Positions 18,538 to 26,748 of a DNA stretch of 64,000 nt are shown in pieces (within the stretch, counting starts at the first letter, position 1; the number at the start of each line of letters is the position of its first letter). Where the stretch lies: positions 248,001-312,000 of the forward strand of contig JALHOF010000001.1 of assembly GCA_022843145.1 (NCBI GenBank). The letters are read 5' to 3'. The position numbers and the translations under genes are program-made. This DNA comes from Hyphomicrobium sp. GTDB lineage: Bacteria; Pseudomonadota; Alphaproteobacteria; Rhizobiales; Hyphomicrobiaceae. The notes below the pieces were generated by a model. That model saw nothing but the letters and a program-made list of their open reading frames with translations. It was not told the DNA's origin and ran no database searches.

Positions 18538-20646
18538 CTAAGAACTCAACCCCCGCTTCTGCATCAGGCTGTCGACCTTCGGCGCGCGCCCGCGAAACGC
18601 CACATAGGCCGCGTGTGGGTCGCGGCTGTTGCCGCCCGAATAGATGTAATCCCGCAGCTTCCGCGCTGTCTTGGCGTCGAAGATGTCGCCGGCCTCTTCG
18701 AACGCCGCGAACGCATCGGCGTCCATGACCTCCGACCACAGGTAGCTGTAATAGCCCGCCGCGTAGCCCGACATGATGTGCATGAAGTGCGGAAGCCGGT
18801 GGCGCATGATGATCTCGGCCGGCATCCCGATCTTCGCGAGCGCCGCCCGTTCGAACGCGCCGATGTCGAGACCCTTGGTGTCTTCCAGCGCATAAAGCTG
18901 CATGTCGACCAGCGCCGACGCCGTATACTCGACGGTCGAGAATCCCTGGTTGAAGTTGCGCGCGGCTTTGAGACGTTCAAGCAGCGCGTCGGGGATCGGC
19001 TTGCCGGTGACGGCGTGCCGGGCGAAACGCTTCAACACCGCAGGCTGCGACAGCCAGTGCTCGTAAAGCTGCGACGGCAGCTCGACGAAATCGCGGCTGA
19101 CGGCCGTGCCCGCGATCGACGGATAAGTGACGTCCGACAAGAGACCATGCAAGCCGTGGCCGAACTCGTGGAACAGCGTGCGCGCATCGTCGAATGACAA
19201 CAGCGTCGGCTCGCCCGCCGCACCCTGCGCGATGTTGAGCACGTTGATTATGACGGGGCGCTGGCCGCCTTCGCTCGCGTTCGCGAGCTTGTGCTGTTCG
19301 CGGAACGAGCTCATCCACGCCCCCGACCGCTTCGAGGAGCGGGCGAAATAATCGCCTAGGAACAGCCCGACGTGCGCACCCGCCTTGTCGGTCACTTCCC
19401 AGGCGCGGACATCCGGGTGGTAGAGTTTGAGATCTGGTCGCGGCGTGAATCGAAGGCCGAACAGCCGCGTCGCGCAGTCGAATGCCGCAGCGATCATATT
19501 GTCGAGCTCGAAGTACGGCCGCACCTCGCCATCGTCGAGATCGAACCGCGCCCGCCGCACCTTCTCGGCGTAATGCCGCCAGTCCCAAGGTGCGATCTTG
19601 AAGTTGCCGCCCTCGCTGCGAGCCACCTTCTCGAGCGCTGTGCATTCCTCCGTGGCGCGCGCCACCGCCTTCGGCCACACCGCACCGAGCAGATCCTCGA
19701 CGGCCGCAGGCGTCTTGGCCATCGTGTCGGCGAGCGCATAGGCGGCGAACGTCGGATACCCCAGCAGCCGCGCGTGCTCGGTCCTCAACGCCACGATCTC
19801 GGCGACGATGCCGCGATTGTCGGTGTCGCCGGCATTCTCGCCGCGCGCCGCCCAAGCCTTGAACGCCACCTCGCGCAGATCGCGCCGCGACGAGAAGGTC
19901 AGGAATGCTTCCACGCTCGAACGATTGAGCGTGATCATGTGCTTGCCGACGAGCCCTTCGTCAGCAGCCGCCCGCGCCGCGGCGTCGAGCACCGACTGCG
20001 GCAGGCCGGCGAGATCGCGTTCACTGTCGAGGACGAGCCGCCACGACTGCTCGTCCTTCAGCACGTTCTGCATGAACTGCGTGACGAGTGAGGCCAGCCG
20101 CTGGTTGATCTCGCCGACGCGTTTCTGCGCCGTCTTGGGAAGCCGCGCGCCGGCTCGCACGAACCGCAGGTGCGTGCGCTCGAGAACGCGTAGCGCTTCG
20201 GCGTCGAGGCCGAGCACATCCCGCCGCTGATAGAGATCGTCGACGCGGCGGAACAGCTTGGGGTTCATCAGGATCGCCGTCTCATGCCGCGCGAACTCGG
20301 GCGCGAGATCGCGGGCAATCTCCTGCAGCGCGGGCGTCGTGTCGGCGGCTTCGAGATTGCCAAACACGCCCGCCACGCGGTCAAGCAGCCGGCCGCTCGT
20401 TTCCAGCGCGACGATGGTATTGCGGAACGTCGGCTTGGCCGTTGCGTTCGCGATCGCGTCGATCTCGGCACGATGCCGCGCAAGTGCCGATTTGATGGCC
20501 GGCTTGAAATGGCGCGCCGCGATCCGATCGAAGGGCGCGATGCCGAAGGGCCGGCGCCACGATCCGAGCAACGGATTGCTCTCGGTCCGCTTCGACTTGG
20601 CCGCTGTCGCAACCAGCTTCCGGGCAGCAGTTCCACGCGTCGCCAT
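18538..20646 (-). CDS. M3 family metallopeptidase (peptidyl-dipeptidase Dcp / oligopeptidase A type)
   Basis: A 702-residue zinc peptidase. The active-site motif is FHEFGHGLHGLLS (HExGH, two zinc His and the catalytic Glu) followed by the third ligand region VELPSQLYEHW. The N-terminal part (PFGIAPFDRIAARHFKPAI) is typical of Dcp/OpdA, which cleave dipeptides or short peptides in the cytoplasm or periplasm. ATG 20646 is supported by GAGGGA 6 bases upstream; the frame stays open to 21129, but that extension consists of translated repeats and is rejected. No signal peptide at the chosen start. Flanked on both sides by tandem repeats. Confidence 0.93.
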   Translation of the reverse strand: MATRGTAARKLVATAAKSKRTESNPLLGSWRRPFGIAPFDRIAARHFKPAIKSALARHRAEIDAIANATAKPTFRNTIVALETSGRLLDRVAGVFGNLEAADTTPALQEIARDLAPEFARHETAILMNPKLFRRVDDLYQRRDVLGLDAEALRVLERTHLRFVRAGARLPKTAQKRVGEINQRLASLVTQFMQNVLKDEQSWRLVLDSERDLAGLPQSVLDAAARAAADEGLVGKHMITLNRSSVEAFLTFSSRRDLREVAFKAWAARGENAGDTDNRGIVAEIVALRTEHARLLGYPTFAAYALADTMAKTPAAVEDLLGAVWPKAVARATEECTALEKVARSEGGNFKIAPWDWRHYAEKVRRARFDLDDGEVRPYFELDNMIAAAFDCATRLFGLRFTPRPDLKLYHPDVRAWEVTDKAGAHVGLFLGDYFARSSKRSGAWMSSFREQHKLANASEGGQRPVIINVLNIAQGAAGEPTLLSFDDARTLFHEFGHGLHGLLSDVTYPSIAGTAVSRDFVELPSQLYEHWLSQPAVLKRFARHAVTGKPIPDALLERLKAARNFNQGFSTVEYTASALVDMQLYALEDTKGLDIGAFERAALAKIGMPAEIIMRHRLPHFMHIMSGYAAGYYSYLWSEVMDADAFAAFEEAGDIFDAKTARKLRDYIYSGGNSRDPHAAYVAFRGRAPKVDSLMQKRGLSS

Positions 20647-20722
20647 GAATGTCCCTCGTCGTTGCCGCACGCTCCTGCATATCGGCACGCGATGCCGCGC
20701 GGCAAGAGGTGAAAGACTTCTT

Positions 20723-20846
20723 GCTTGGCGCTTCAGATGCCCACACGGCATCCGCGCCAACTTTGCTTGGCGCTTCAAGGCCCACGGGGCAGCCGCGCCG
20801 ACTTTGCTTGGCGCTTCAAGGCCCACAGGGCAGCCGCGCCGAAACC
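20723..20846 (+). repeat. three tandem copies of a ~41-bp hairpin repeat
   Basis: Units at 20723-20764, 20765-20805 and 20806-20846 start GCTTGGCGCTTCA, continue (A/G)xGCCCAC, and end GGCA(T/G)CCGCGCC. The core is self-complementary (GGCGC..GCGCC outside, TGCC..GGCA inside). It shares GGCGCTTC and GCCCAC with the 77-bp array at 18182 on the other side of the peptidase gene. The copies are contiguous, without spacers. Confidence 0.85.
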
Positions 20847-20860
20847 CGCGGCGACAATCC

Positions 20861-20905
20861 ATTGCATCGCTGGCCATTGCACCGCTGGCCATTGCACCGC
20901 TGGCC
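20861..20905 (+). repeat. three tandem copies of a 15-bp repeat
   Basis: ATTGCATCGCTGGCC (20861-20875) is followed by two identical copies of ATTGCACCGCTGGCC (20876-20890 and 20891-20905). Copy one differs at a single base. The array abuts the inverted hairpin repeat at 20906. Confidence 0.85.
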
Positions 20906-20936
20906 GCGCCGGATGCGAGTAGGCATCCGAAGGCGC
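20906..20936 (-). repeat. inverted copy of the hairpin repeat
   Basis: GCGCC-GGATGC-gagtag-GCATCC-gaa-GGCGC forms a two-part stem. Read on the minus strand it gives GCGCC..GGATGC..GCATCC..GGCGC and matches the reverse complement of the first unit at 20723 (GGCGC..GATGCC..GGCATC..GCGCC). The hairpin family therefore occurs in both orientations here. Confidence 0.6.
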
Positions 20937-20941
20937 AAACG

Positions 20942-20969
20942 AAAAAGAGCCGGCTTGGGGGAAGCCGGC
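20942..20969 (-). terminator. intrinsic terminator on the minus strand
   Basis: GCCGGCTT (20949-20956) and AAGCCGGC (20962-20969) form a perfect 8-bp stem; on the minus strand the stem is followed by TCTTTTTC. It is a good terminator for a transcript coming from the right, yet no minus-strand gene is recognised between it and about 21240, and it lies upstream of the peptidase gene. Confidence 0.65.
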
Positions 20970-20998
20970 CCTTCATTCGAAGGAGAAGGAGATTGGCA

Positions 20999-21115
20999 AT
21001 GCAGGTGCCAGAGTGCCCGATCCAGTTCGTCGACCCCGGGGGCTGGGGGGCTGAGAATTCCAAGGCCTCTGTCCGGGATCGGGCGTCTGAGGCAACGATC
21101 TCACTATCGCCGTGA
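20999..21115 (+). CDS. possible 38-residue small protein
   Basis: A short frame starting MQVPECPIQFVDPGG and ending EATISLSP. It is supported by a strong ribosome site (GGAGAAGGAG, 7 bases before the ATG), which is the main reason for listing it. It has one Cys, no membrane segment and no recognised family. It lies between the hairpin repeats and the DUF2794 gene on the same strand. The alternative is that the A/G-rich stretch is chance and the region is non-coding. Confidence 0.3.
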   Translation: MQVPECPIQFVDPGGWGAENSKASVRDRASEATISLSP

Positions 21116-21271
21116 TTCTGGGCGGCCATTCGACCGAGGCAAGGTGTGATTATGACGGATTGGAGGAATTCTCGCGGTCATGCGCCCTGCGTTCTGGCGA
21201 ACCTTGCCATTGGGGCTTGAAATGCCGGCGGTCTGGCGCGATCATGACGCGAACGTGACACGGAGGCGCGC

Positions 21272-21697
21272 TTGAGCGAAACCGAGCCGATACGTCCCCG
21301 CCCGCGGCAGGCGGGCAACGCTTCGAATCTCGTCACCTTCACGCGACCCGATCCAGGGCAAGGCTCCCATCCGGATTTGCGTCCAGGCCCGCAGCGGACA
21401 CGCGCCGTCACGGCTTTCGACCGGCAAGAATTGTCCACGATCCTCGCTGTCTACGGGCGCAAGGTGGCGGCGGGCGAATGGCGCGACTACGCGATAGATC
21501 TCGGCAGCGAGACGGCATCGTTCTCGGTCTACCGCAGGACCAGCGAGTGCCCGCTGTACCGGATCGAGAAGACCCCCAAGAACGCGCGCAAACAAGGCGC
21601 CTATAGCGTTGTTGCCGCATCGGGGCTGGTGCTCAAGCGCGGGCGCGAACTGGCGCGCGTTTTGGGCGTATTGGAGCCGGCGCGCCTCGTCGACTGA
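21272..21697 (+). CDS. DUF2794 domain protein
   Basis: A 141-residue protein, conserved across alphaproteobacteria but uncharacterised. The first 45 residues are Pro/Arg-rich and probably disordered; the domain (about 48-135) carries the hallmark pieces FDRQELSTILAVYGRKVAAG, EWRDYAIDL, FSVYRR, LYRIEKTPKNARKQGAYSVV and LKRGRELARVL. The start codon is TTG, with GGAGG 5 bases upstream. It is convergent with the GNAT gene (10-bp gap). No function is known; the domain is compact, basic and without membrane segments. Confidence 0.9.
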   Translation: MSETEPIRPRPRQAGNASNLVTFTRPDPGQGSHPDLRPGPQRTRAVTAFDRQELSTILAVYGRKVAAGEWRDYAIDLGSETASFSVYRRTSECPLYRIEKTPKNARKQGAYSVVAASGLVLKRGRELARVLGVLEPARLVD

Positions 21698-21707
21698 AAG
21701 ACCGAAA

Positions 21708-22256
21708 TCAGACGGCAGGCGGCGCCCCATCCCCCGGCCCGAGCGGCCGCTGCATCTGCACGCTGTCGAGCCAACGGCCGTGTTTGTAGCCGACCGACGG
21801 CAAACGTCCGACCAGCTCGAACCCCAGGGCTCGATGCAGTGCCATCGACGGCGCTTGCCGCGCGCTGTCGCCTATCACCGCGATCATCTGCCGGTAACCG
21901 AGAGCAGCGGTCTGCTCGACGAGCGCCGCAAGCAACGCCTTGCCGATGCCGCGCCCGTGGAAGCCCGCCGCGACGTAGATCGAATCCTCGACCGTGAAGC
22001 GGTAGGCCGGCCGGCTGCGAAACGCCTGCGCGTAGGCGTAGGCGGCGACGGCGCCGGCAACTTCCGCCACAAGATAGGGAAAGCCTGATTGCGTGATGGC
22101 TGTCCAGCGCCGCATCATCTCGCCGTCGCCGGGCGGCTCGAGCTCGAAGGTCGCCGTCCCGTTGAGAACTTCTGGCCGGTAAATGGCAGCAATCGCCGCC
22201 ACGTCGGCAGGCGTTGCGCTCCGGATCAATGGCGGCAAAGGAGGCGTCGGCGGCAT
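21708..22256 (-). CDS. GNAT N-acetyltransferase, phosphinothricin-acetyltransferase-like
   Basis: A 182-residue GNAT-fold enzyme. The N-terminus IRSATPADVAAIAAIYRPEV and NGTATFELEPP are typical of the PAT/bar-like subgroup; the acetyl-CoA pyrophosphate loop is GFHGRGIGKALLAAL (Q/R-x-x-G-x-G/A pattern), followed by SMALHRALGFELVG. Family members acetylate small amines such as methionine sulfoximine or phosphinothricin; the natural substrate here is unknown. Single gene between DUF2794 and the BI-1 gene. Confidence 0.9.
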   Translation of the reverse strand: MPPTPPLPPLIRSATPADVAAIAAIYRPEVLNGTATFELEPPGDGEMMRRWTAITQSGFPYLVAEVAGAVAAYAYAQAFRSRPAYRFTVEDSIYVAAGFHGRGIGKALLAALVEQTAALGYRQMIAVIGDSARQAPSMALHRALGFELVGRLPSVGYKHGRWLDSVQMQRPLGPGDGAPPAV

Positions 22257-22278
22257 CGTTCCAGTGTTCCCCGGCTAC

Positions 22279-22310
22279 AAAATGAAAGGGCCCCGCTTGC
22301 GCGAGGCCCT
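22279..22310 (-). terminator. intrinsic terminator of the BI-1 gene
   Basis: On the minus strand AGGGCCTCGCG..GCGGGGCCCT forms a stem (22287-22310) followed by TTCATTTT. It lies 31 bp past the BI-1 stop and just before the GNAT start on the same strand, separating the two transcripts. Confidence 0.75.
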
Positions 22311-22340
22311 CTCGATTATCGTCTCGCTCAAGGCGAGAGA

Positions 22341-23099
22341 TTACTCTCGATCGCCGAACAACTGCAGCATCGAGGTGAACATGTTGATGAAGTCGAGGTA
22401 CAGGTTGAGCGCACCCATAATCGCGCCCTTCGCCATCATCGTCGCGTCACCCGCGATCTCGTAATAGTTGTCCTTGATCTGCTGCGTGTCATAGGCGGTC
22501 AAGCCCGCGAAGATCAGCACGCCCAGGGCCGAGACGGCGAACTGGAGGGCCGACGACTGCAGCCAGATGTTGACCAGCGCGGCGATGATCAGGCCGATGA
22601 CGCCCATGATCAGGAAGGTGCCCCAGCCCGAGAGGTCCTTCTTGGTCGTGTAGCCGAACAGGCTCAGACCAGCAAAGGCAGCGGCCGTGACGAAGAAGAC
22701 GCGCGTGATCGACTGGCCGGTGAAGACCAGGAAGATCGTCGAGAGCGAAACGCCCATGACCGCCGCGAACAGCCAGAACGAAAGCTGGGCCGCCGGCACG
22801 CTCATCTTGTAGATGCGGAACGAGAGGAAGAAGACGAACGCCAGCGGCGCAAGCATGACGACCCATTTCAGCGGGGTCGCGTAGAGCATCTGGCCGAACG
22901 GCGAAAGGGCGACCTTGCCGCCCACGCGCTCGACGACAGCAGCCGAGCTGACGAGGTAGGCGACGATACCGGTCAGACCAACGCCGGCGGCCATATAGTT
23001 GTAGACGCCGAGCATGTAGGAGCGCAGGCCCTCATCGACCGCCGCGCCCGTGCGCGTCGCGGATCCTGCGACTGCGTACCTATTGTCGAACTGAGCCAT
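22341..23099 (-). CDS. Bax inhibitor-1 / YccA family membrane protein
   Basis: A 252-residue protein with seven membrane helices after a cytoplasmic N-terminus (DEGLRSYMLGVYNYMAAG). The BI-1 family marks are the YNYMAAG segment, GLSLFGYTTKKDLSGWGTFL and, near the end, YDTQQIKD followed by an aspartate-containing last helix (LYLDFINMFTSMLQLFG). Family members are pH-sensitive calcium-leak channels or interact with FtsH; the exact role here is inferred. ATG 23099 is chosen because GGGAA precedes it; a 359-residue frame extension lacks family similarity. Confidence 0.93.
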   Translation of the reverse strand: MAQFDNRYAVAGSATRTGAAVDEGLRSYMLGVYNYMAAGVGLTGIVAYLVSSAAVVERVGGKVALSPFGQMLYATPLKWVVMLAPLAFVFFLSFRIYKMSVPAAQLSFWLFAAVMGVSLSTIFLVFTGQSITRVFFVTAAAFAGLSLFGYTTKKDLSGWGTFLIMGVIGLIIAALVNIWLQSSALQFAVSALGVLIFAGLTAYDTQQIKDNYYEIAGDATMMAKGAIMGALNLYLDFINMFTSMLQLFGDRE

Positions 23100-23226
23100 G
23101 TTCAATTCCCTTTGTACGTGCTGCGAACCAGCACTGTGCTCGTGGAATATGACCTGCGTACCAGTCGTATTCAAGGCTGACGGGTAGAAAAAATTCCAAC
23201 CCGCCCGGTCATGTATGACGCATCCG

Positions 23227-23250
23227 CCACCGTCGAGCAGGCGACGGTGG
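23227..23250 (-). terminator. hairpin after ybbP-like gene
   Basis: CCACCGTCG (23227-23235) pairs perfectly with CGACGGTGG (23242-23250) around 6 bases, starting 7 bp past the ABC permease stop on the minus strand. No T-run, so termination or 3'-end protection. Confidence 0.5.
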
Positions 23251-23257
23251 GGCGCCG

Positions 23258-25867
23258 CTATTCCGACCGCAGGTAGGGAACCGGCCGGGCGCGCAGCACC
23301 TGCAGCGTTCCGAGCCCGCCGAACAGCACGACCAGCGACGTCGCCAACCCGAGCGCTAGCCCGACGGCCGCCCACGAGAACGAAAACTCCACGTCCATGA
23401 CGAAACGCAGCGTCGCCCACGCCGCCAATGCCCCCAGAATGACCGCGAAGAGGGCGGTGATCGCGGCAAGCGACAAATACTCGACGAGATGCACGCCGAC
23501 GATCCGCCGCCGCGTCGCGCCGAGCGTCTTGAGGATCACGGCTTCGAGAATGCGCCGCCGCTGCGCCGTCACAAGAGCACCAGCCAGAACCAGCGCGCCC
23601 GCGATCAACGTCACACTGCCCGCCACCCGGACCGCCGTCATCACCTTCACGAAAATTGCGTTGAACGCGTCGAGCGCATCTTTGACTCGGATCGCCGTGA
23701 CGGCCGGGAACGACTTGCCCAACTGGCGCCCGACGGCGGCTTCGTCGGCCAGTGACGTCCCCTTCGGCAGCATGATCGTCGCGAGAAGATTATGCGGCGC
23801 GGCCTTCAGCGTGTTGGGCGAGAACACCATGACGAAGTTGATCGCCAAGCTCTCCCAGTTGACCTCGCGCAGGTTCGAGACCCGCGCCGTGATATTGCGG
23901 CCGAGCACGTTGACCGTAACCTCGTCGCCGATGGCCAGGCCGAGCTTCCGCGCCAAATCCACTTCGAACGAAACCAGCGGCTCGCCAGCGTAGTCTGCCG
24001 CCCACCAAGACCCCGCGACGACCTTCGAACCCTCCGGCACCAAATCGGCGTAGCTCAATCCACGGTCGCCGTTCAGCACCCATGCCGCCTCGGGCGGGGC
24101 CTTGATCTCCTCCACAGGCACGCCCTTCAAGCGCACCATCCGCCCGCGCAGCATCGGCGCACTCGAGACCTCCGCCGCCGCCGACGCCGCGGTGACCGTC
24201 TTGACGATCGCCGGGTAATCCTCTTTCGGAATGTCGAGCACGAAGTAATTCGGCGACCGTTCCGGCAGCCGCGACGTCAACTCCTTGACCAGCGACGCAT
24301 CGGTCAAAGCCACGGCCACCAGCAGCGACAGGCCCGCGCCGAGTGACAGCACGACACTGCGCGCCAACCCGCCCGGTGCGCCGATGTTGCCGACCGCCAG
24401 CGCGATCTCGGGAATGCGCGATCTCGGCGCCCGGCGCGCGAGCCATGTGACGGCATGACCAAGCGCCAGGAAAACGCCGAACACCACGAACAGCCCGGCG
24501 CAGAACATCAGCGCGAGCTTCTGCGATTCAGACGTCATCACCGCCACCGCCACCAGGCCGAGCAGGACCATCGCCGTCGCCAGGATGACGCGGGGCCGCG
24601 GCCAAGCGCTTTCCGACGTCACCTCGTCGCGGAACAGGACGGCGGCGGACACACGCTCGGCGCGGCCGAGCGGCCACAATGCAAACAGCAGCGCGACGAG
24701 CAGGCCATAGAGCGCGGCGATCGCCAGGCTGCGGCCCGAGACTTCAAGCTCGACGCGGATCGGCAGAGCGCCGCCATAAAGCGCCTGCAGCACGCCCGGG
24801 ATCATGTAGCCGAGCGCCAAACCGATCACGACGCCGATCGCCGCGACGGCGAGAATCTGGATGAGAAAGATCTGGAACACAGTACCGCTCGGCGCACCGA
24901 CACTCTTCATCGTCGCGATCACCTTGCGCCGCTTGTCGACGAACGTGTTAACCGCGTTCGCGACGCCAACGCCGCCGACGAGGAGGGCGGTCAAACCAAT
25001 AAGCGTCAAGAACTGCCGCAACCGTTCAAGCGTGCGCGACACCTGCGGCGACGGATCGCGACGGTCGGTGACCGTAAATCCGGCTTCGGGCAAGTCGGCC
25101 TTGACCTTGTCGCGGAAGCCCACGAGCGACGCCGTGTTCGTCGAGCCGGAATTCGAGTTCGCATCCGGTCCGGCGGAACCGTTCAAGTCGACGGCGTACC
25201 GCCAGCGGATCAGCGTGCCGGGCTGCACGAGCCCGGTCTGCTCCAGCGTGTCGAGCGACACCATCACGCGCGGTCCATAGGTCAGCCGGTCGACGAGCTG
25301 ATCCGGCTCCTTGGTCAGCGTGGCGCGGATCTCCACCTGCGTTTTGCCCAGCGTCATGCGGTCGCCGACCTTGAGCCCCAGCCGCTCGAGCAAAATCGGC
25401 TCGACGGCGGCACCCGGGCCAGATCGGATCGCTGCCGCGACAGTCGTCGGCTGCTCGAAGGCAAGGGCGCCGACCAGCGGATACGCCGCATCGACCGCCT
25501 TCACTTCCGCCAGCGACTGATCCTCGCCGTCGAGGCGGCGGGCCATCGTCCTGACGGTCGCCGTCTCGCTCGACCGCCCCTGGGCCGCCAGCCACGCGCG
25601 CTCCTTCGGCTCGGCACGCGCGTGCATCCGCGCCAGCGTGACATCGCCGCCGATGATCTCGCGGCCCTGCCGCTCCAGTCCAGACCGCAACGCATCCGAC
25701 AGCGCGCCAACGGCGGTGATGACCATCACGCCCAGGGCAACACACGCGATGAACACGTAGAAGCCGCCCAAGCCGCCGCGCAGCTCACGCAGCGCGAGCC
25801 GCAAGACGGCTGGCATCGCCATGCCTGGACGGCTCTGTGCGACAGCGCCTGCATCTGTGGTGGTCAT
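23258..25867 (-). CDS. ABC transporter permease, FtsX/YbbP type
   Basis: An 869-residue inner-membrane permease. It has an N-terminal helix (GGFYVFIACVALGVMVITAV), a large periplasmic domain, then several FtsX-like four-helix bundles (LRQFLTLIGLTALLVGGVGVANAV; LIQILAVAAIGVVIGLALGY; the C-terminal VTLIAGALVLAGALVTAQRRR). The arrangement matches E. coli YbbP. Its ATG overlaps the stop of the ATPase gene (ATGA, 25864-25867), so the two are translationally coupled. The ybbAP pair is divergent from tesA, as in E. coli. Proposed role: moving a lipid or envelope-associated substrate, not established. Confidence 0.9.
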   Translation of the reverse strand: MTTTDAGAVAQSRPGMAMPAVLRLALRELRGGLGGFYVFIACVALGVMVITAVGALSDALRSGLERQGREIIGGDVTLARMHARAEPKERAWLAAQGRSSETATVRTMARRLDGEDQSLAEVKAVDAAYPLVGALAFEQPTTVAAAIRSGPGAAVEPILLERLGLKVGDRMTLGKTQVEIRATLTKEPDQLVDRLTYGPRVMVSLDTLEQTGLVQPGTLIRWRYAVDLNGSAGPDANSNSGSTNTASLVGFRDKVKADLPEAGFTVTDRRDPSPQVSRTLERLRQFLTLIGLTALLVGGVGVANAVNTFVDKRRKVIATMKSVGAPSGTVFQIFLIQILAVAAIGVVIGLALGYMIPGVLQALYGGALPIRVELEVSGRSLAIAALYGLLVALLFALWPLGRAERVSAAVLFRDEVTSESAWPRPRVILATAMVLLGLVAVAVMTSESQKLALMFCAGLFVVFGVFLALGHAVTWLARRAPRSRIPEIALAVGNIGAPGGLARSVVLSLGAGLSLLVAVALTDASLVKELTSRLPERSPNYFVLDIPKEDYPAIVKTVTAASAAAEVSSAPMLRGRMVRLKGVPVEEIKAPPEAAWVLNGDRGLSYADLVPEGSKVVAGSWWAADYAGEPLVSFEVDLARKLGLAIGDEVTVNVLGRNITARVSNLREVNWESLAINFVMVFSPNTLKAAPHNLLATIMLPKGTSLADEAAVGRQLGKSFPAVTAIRVKDALDAFNAIFVKVMTAVRVAGSVTLIAGALVLAGALVTAQRRRILEAVILKTLGATRRRIVGVHLVEYLSLAAITALFAVILGALAAWATLRFVMDVEFSFSWAAVGLALGLATSLVVLFGGLGTLQVLRARPVPYLRSE

Positions 25868-26595
25868 GCCGCGATTGCCCCGCTCTCGGAAACGATCCGG
25901 CCGTCGGCCATGCGGATCGTCCGCTGGCATTCGGCTGCCAGTCGCTCGTCATGGGTGACAAGAACGAGCGTCGAATGCCGCCGCCGCTGCAATCCGAACA
26001 ACAGATCGACGACCGCGCGCCCGGTCTTGCCGTCGAGATTGCCAGTCGGTTCGTCGGCGAGAATGAGCTTCGGCCGCGCCGAAAGCGCCCGCGCGAGCGC
26101 CACCCGCTGCTGCTCGCCGCCCGACAGTTGCGCTGGAAAATGGTCCGTGCGGCTCGCGAGCCCGACCTCGCCGAGCAAAGTCCGCGCGGTGTCGAACGCG
26201 GCAGGATCACCCGCGAACTCGAGCGGCAGCGCGACGTTCTCGACCGCGGTCATCGTCGGCACGAGATGGAACGATTGGAAGACGATCCCGATCTCGGACC
26301 CACGCACCCGCGTCACGTCGTCTTCGCTCATCGACGCGAGATCATGACCCGCGACGCGCACCATGCCGCTCGTCGCACGTTCGAGGCCGGCGAGAACCAT
26401 GAGCAGCGACGTCTTGCCCGAACCCGAGGGACCGACGATCGCCACCGATTGGCCGGCCGGCACCTTCAAGCTCACGCCCCGCAGAATATCGACAGGCCCG
26501 GCACGGCTCGTCAAAGTGAGGTGGATGTGTTCGAGATCGATAATGGGCGGCGGCGAGGGAGCGTGCACGTGATGAATATCCTTGAGCGGCAGCAT
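25864..26595 (-). CDS. ABC transporter ATP-binding protein, YbbA type
   Basis: A 243-residue ATPase of the MacB/LolD/YbbA group. Walker A GPSGSGKTS, Q-loop FQSFHLVP, signature LSGGEQQRVALARA, Walker B LILADEPTGNLD and the switch His in LVTHD are all intact. It partners the FtsX-type permease encoded 4 bp overlapping downstream. Upstream, divergent tesA leaves 153 bp containing a 12-bp direct repeat. Cytoplasmic, driving the permease by ATP hydrolysis. Confidence 0.94.
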   Translation of the reverse strand: MLPLKDIHHVHAPSPPPIIDLEHIHLTLTSRAGPVDILRGVSLKVPAGQSVAIVGPSGSGKTSLLMVLAGLERATSGMVRVAGHDLASMSEDDVTRVRGSEIGIVFQSFHLVPTMTAVENVALPLEFAGDPAAFDTARTLLGEVGLASRTDHFPAQLSGGEQQRVALARALSARPKLILADEPTGNLDGKTGRAVVDLLFGLQRRRHSTLVLVTHDERLAAECQRTIRMADGRIVSESGAIAA

Positions 26596-26748
26596 ATGCG
26601 TCGAGTTGGACGGGTTGGGATTGCCTCACGCGCACCCTACTTCTAAGCCAGAAGACGCCGTTACGTCAGAAAGCGCTGGCCTCGAACGATCAAAAGCCTT
26701 CGCCAGATCTTGACCACGCCCGTTCTTGACCACGCATGAGGCACAATC

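Noticed and set aside
18182-20846. CRISPR array
   Set aside because: Repeats are contiguous or of 41-77 bp with no unique spacers, and no cas gene is near.
20647-21129. 161-residue N-terminal extension of the M3 peptidase
   Set aside because: It is translation of the hairpin repeats; a good ribosome site and family start lie at 20646.
24455-26347. 630-residue plus-strand open frame
   Set aside because: Shadow of ybbP/ybbA, which have complete ABC motifs.
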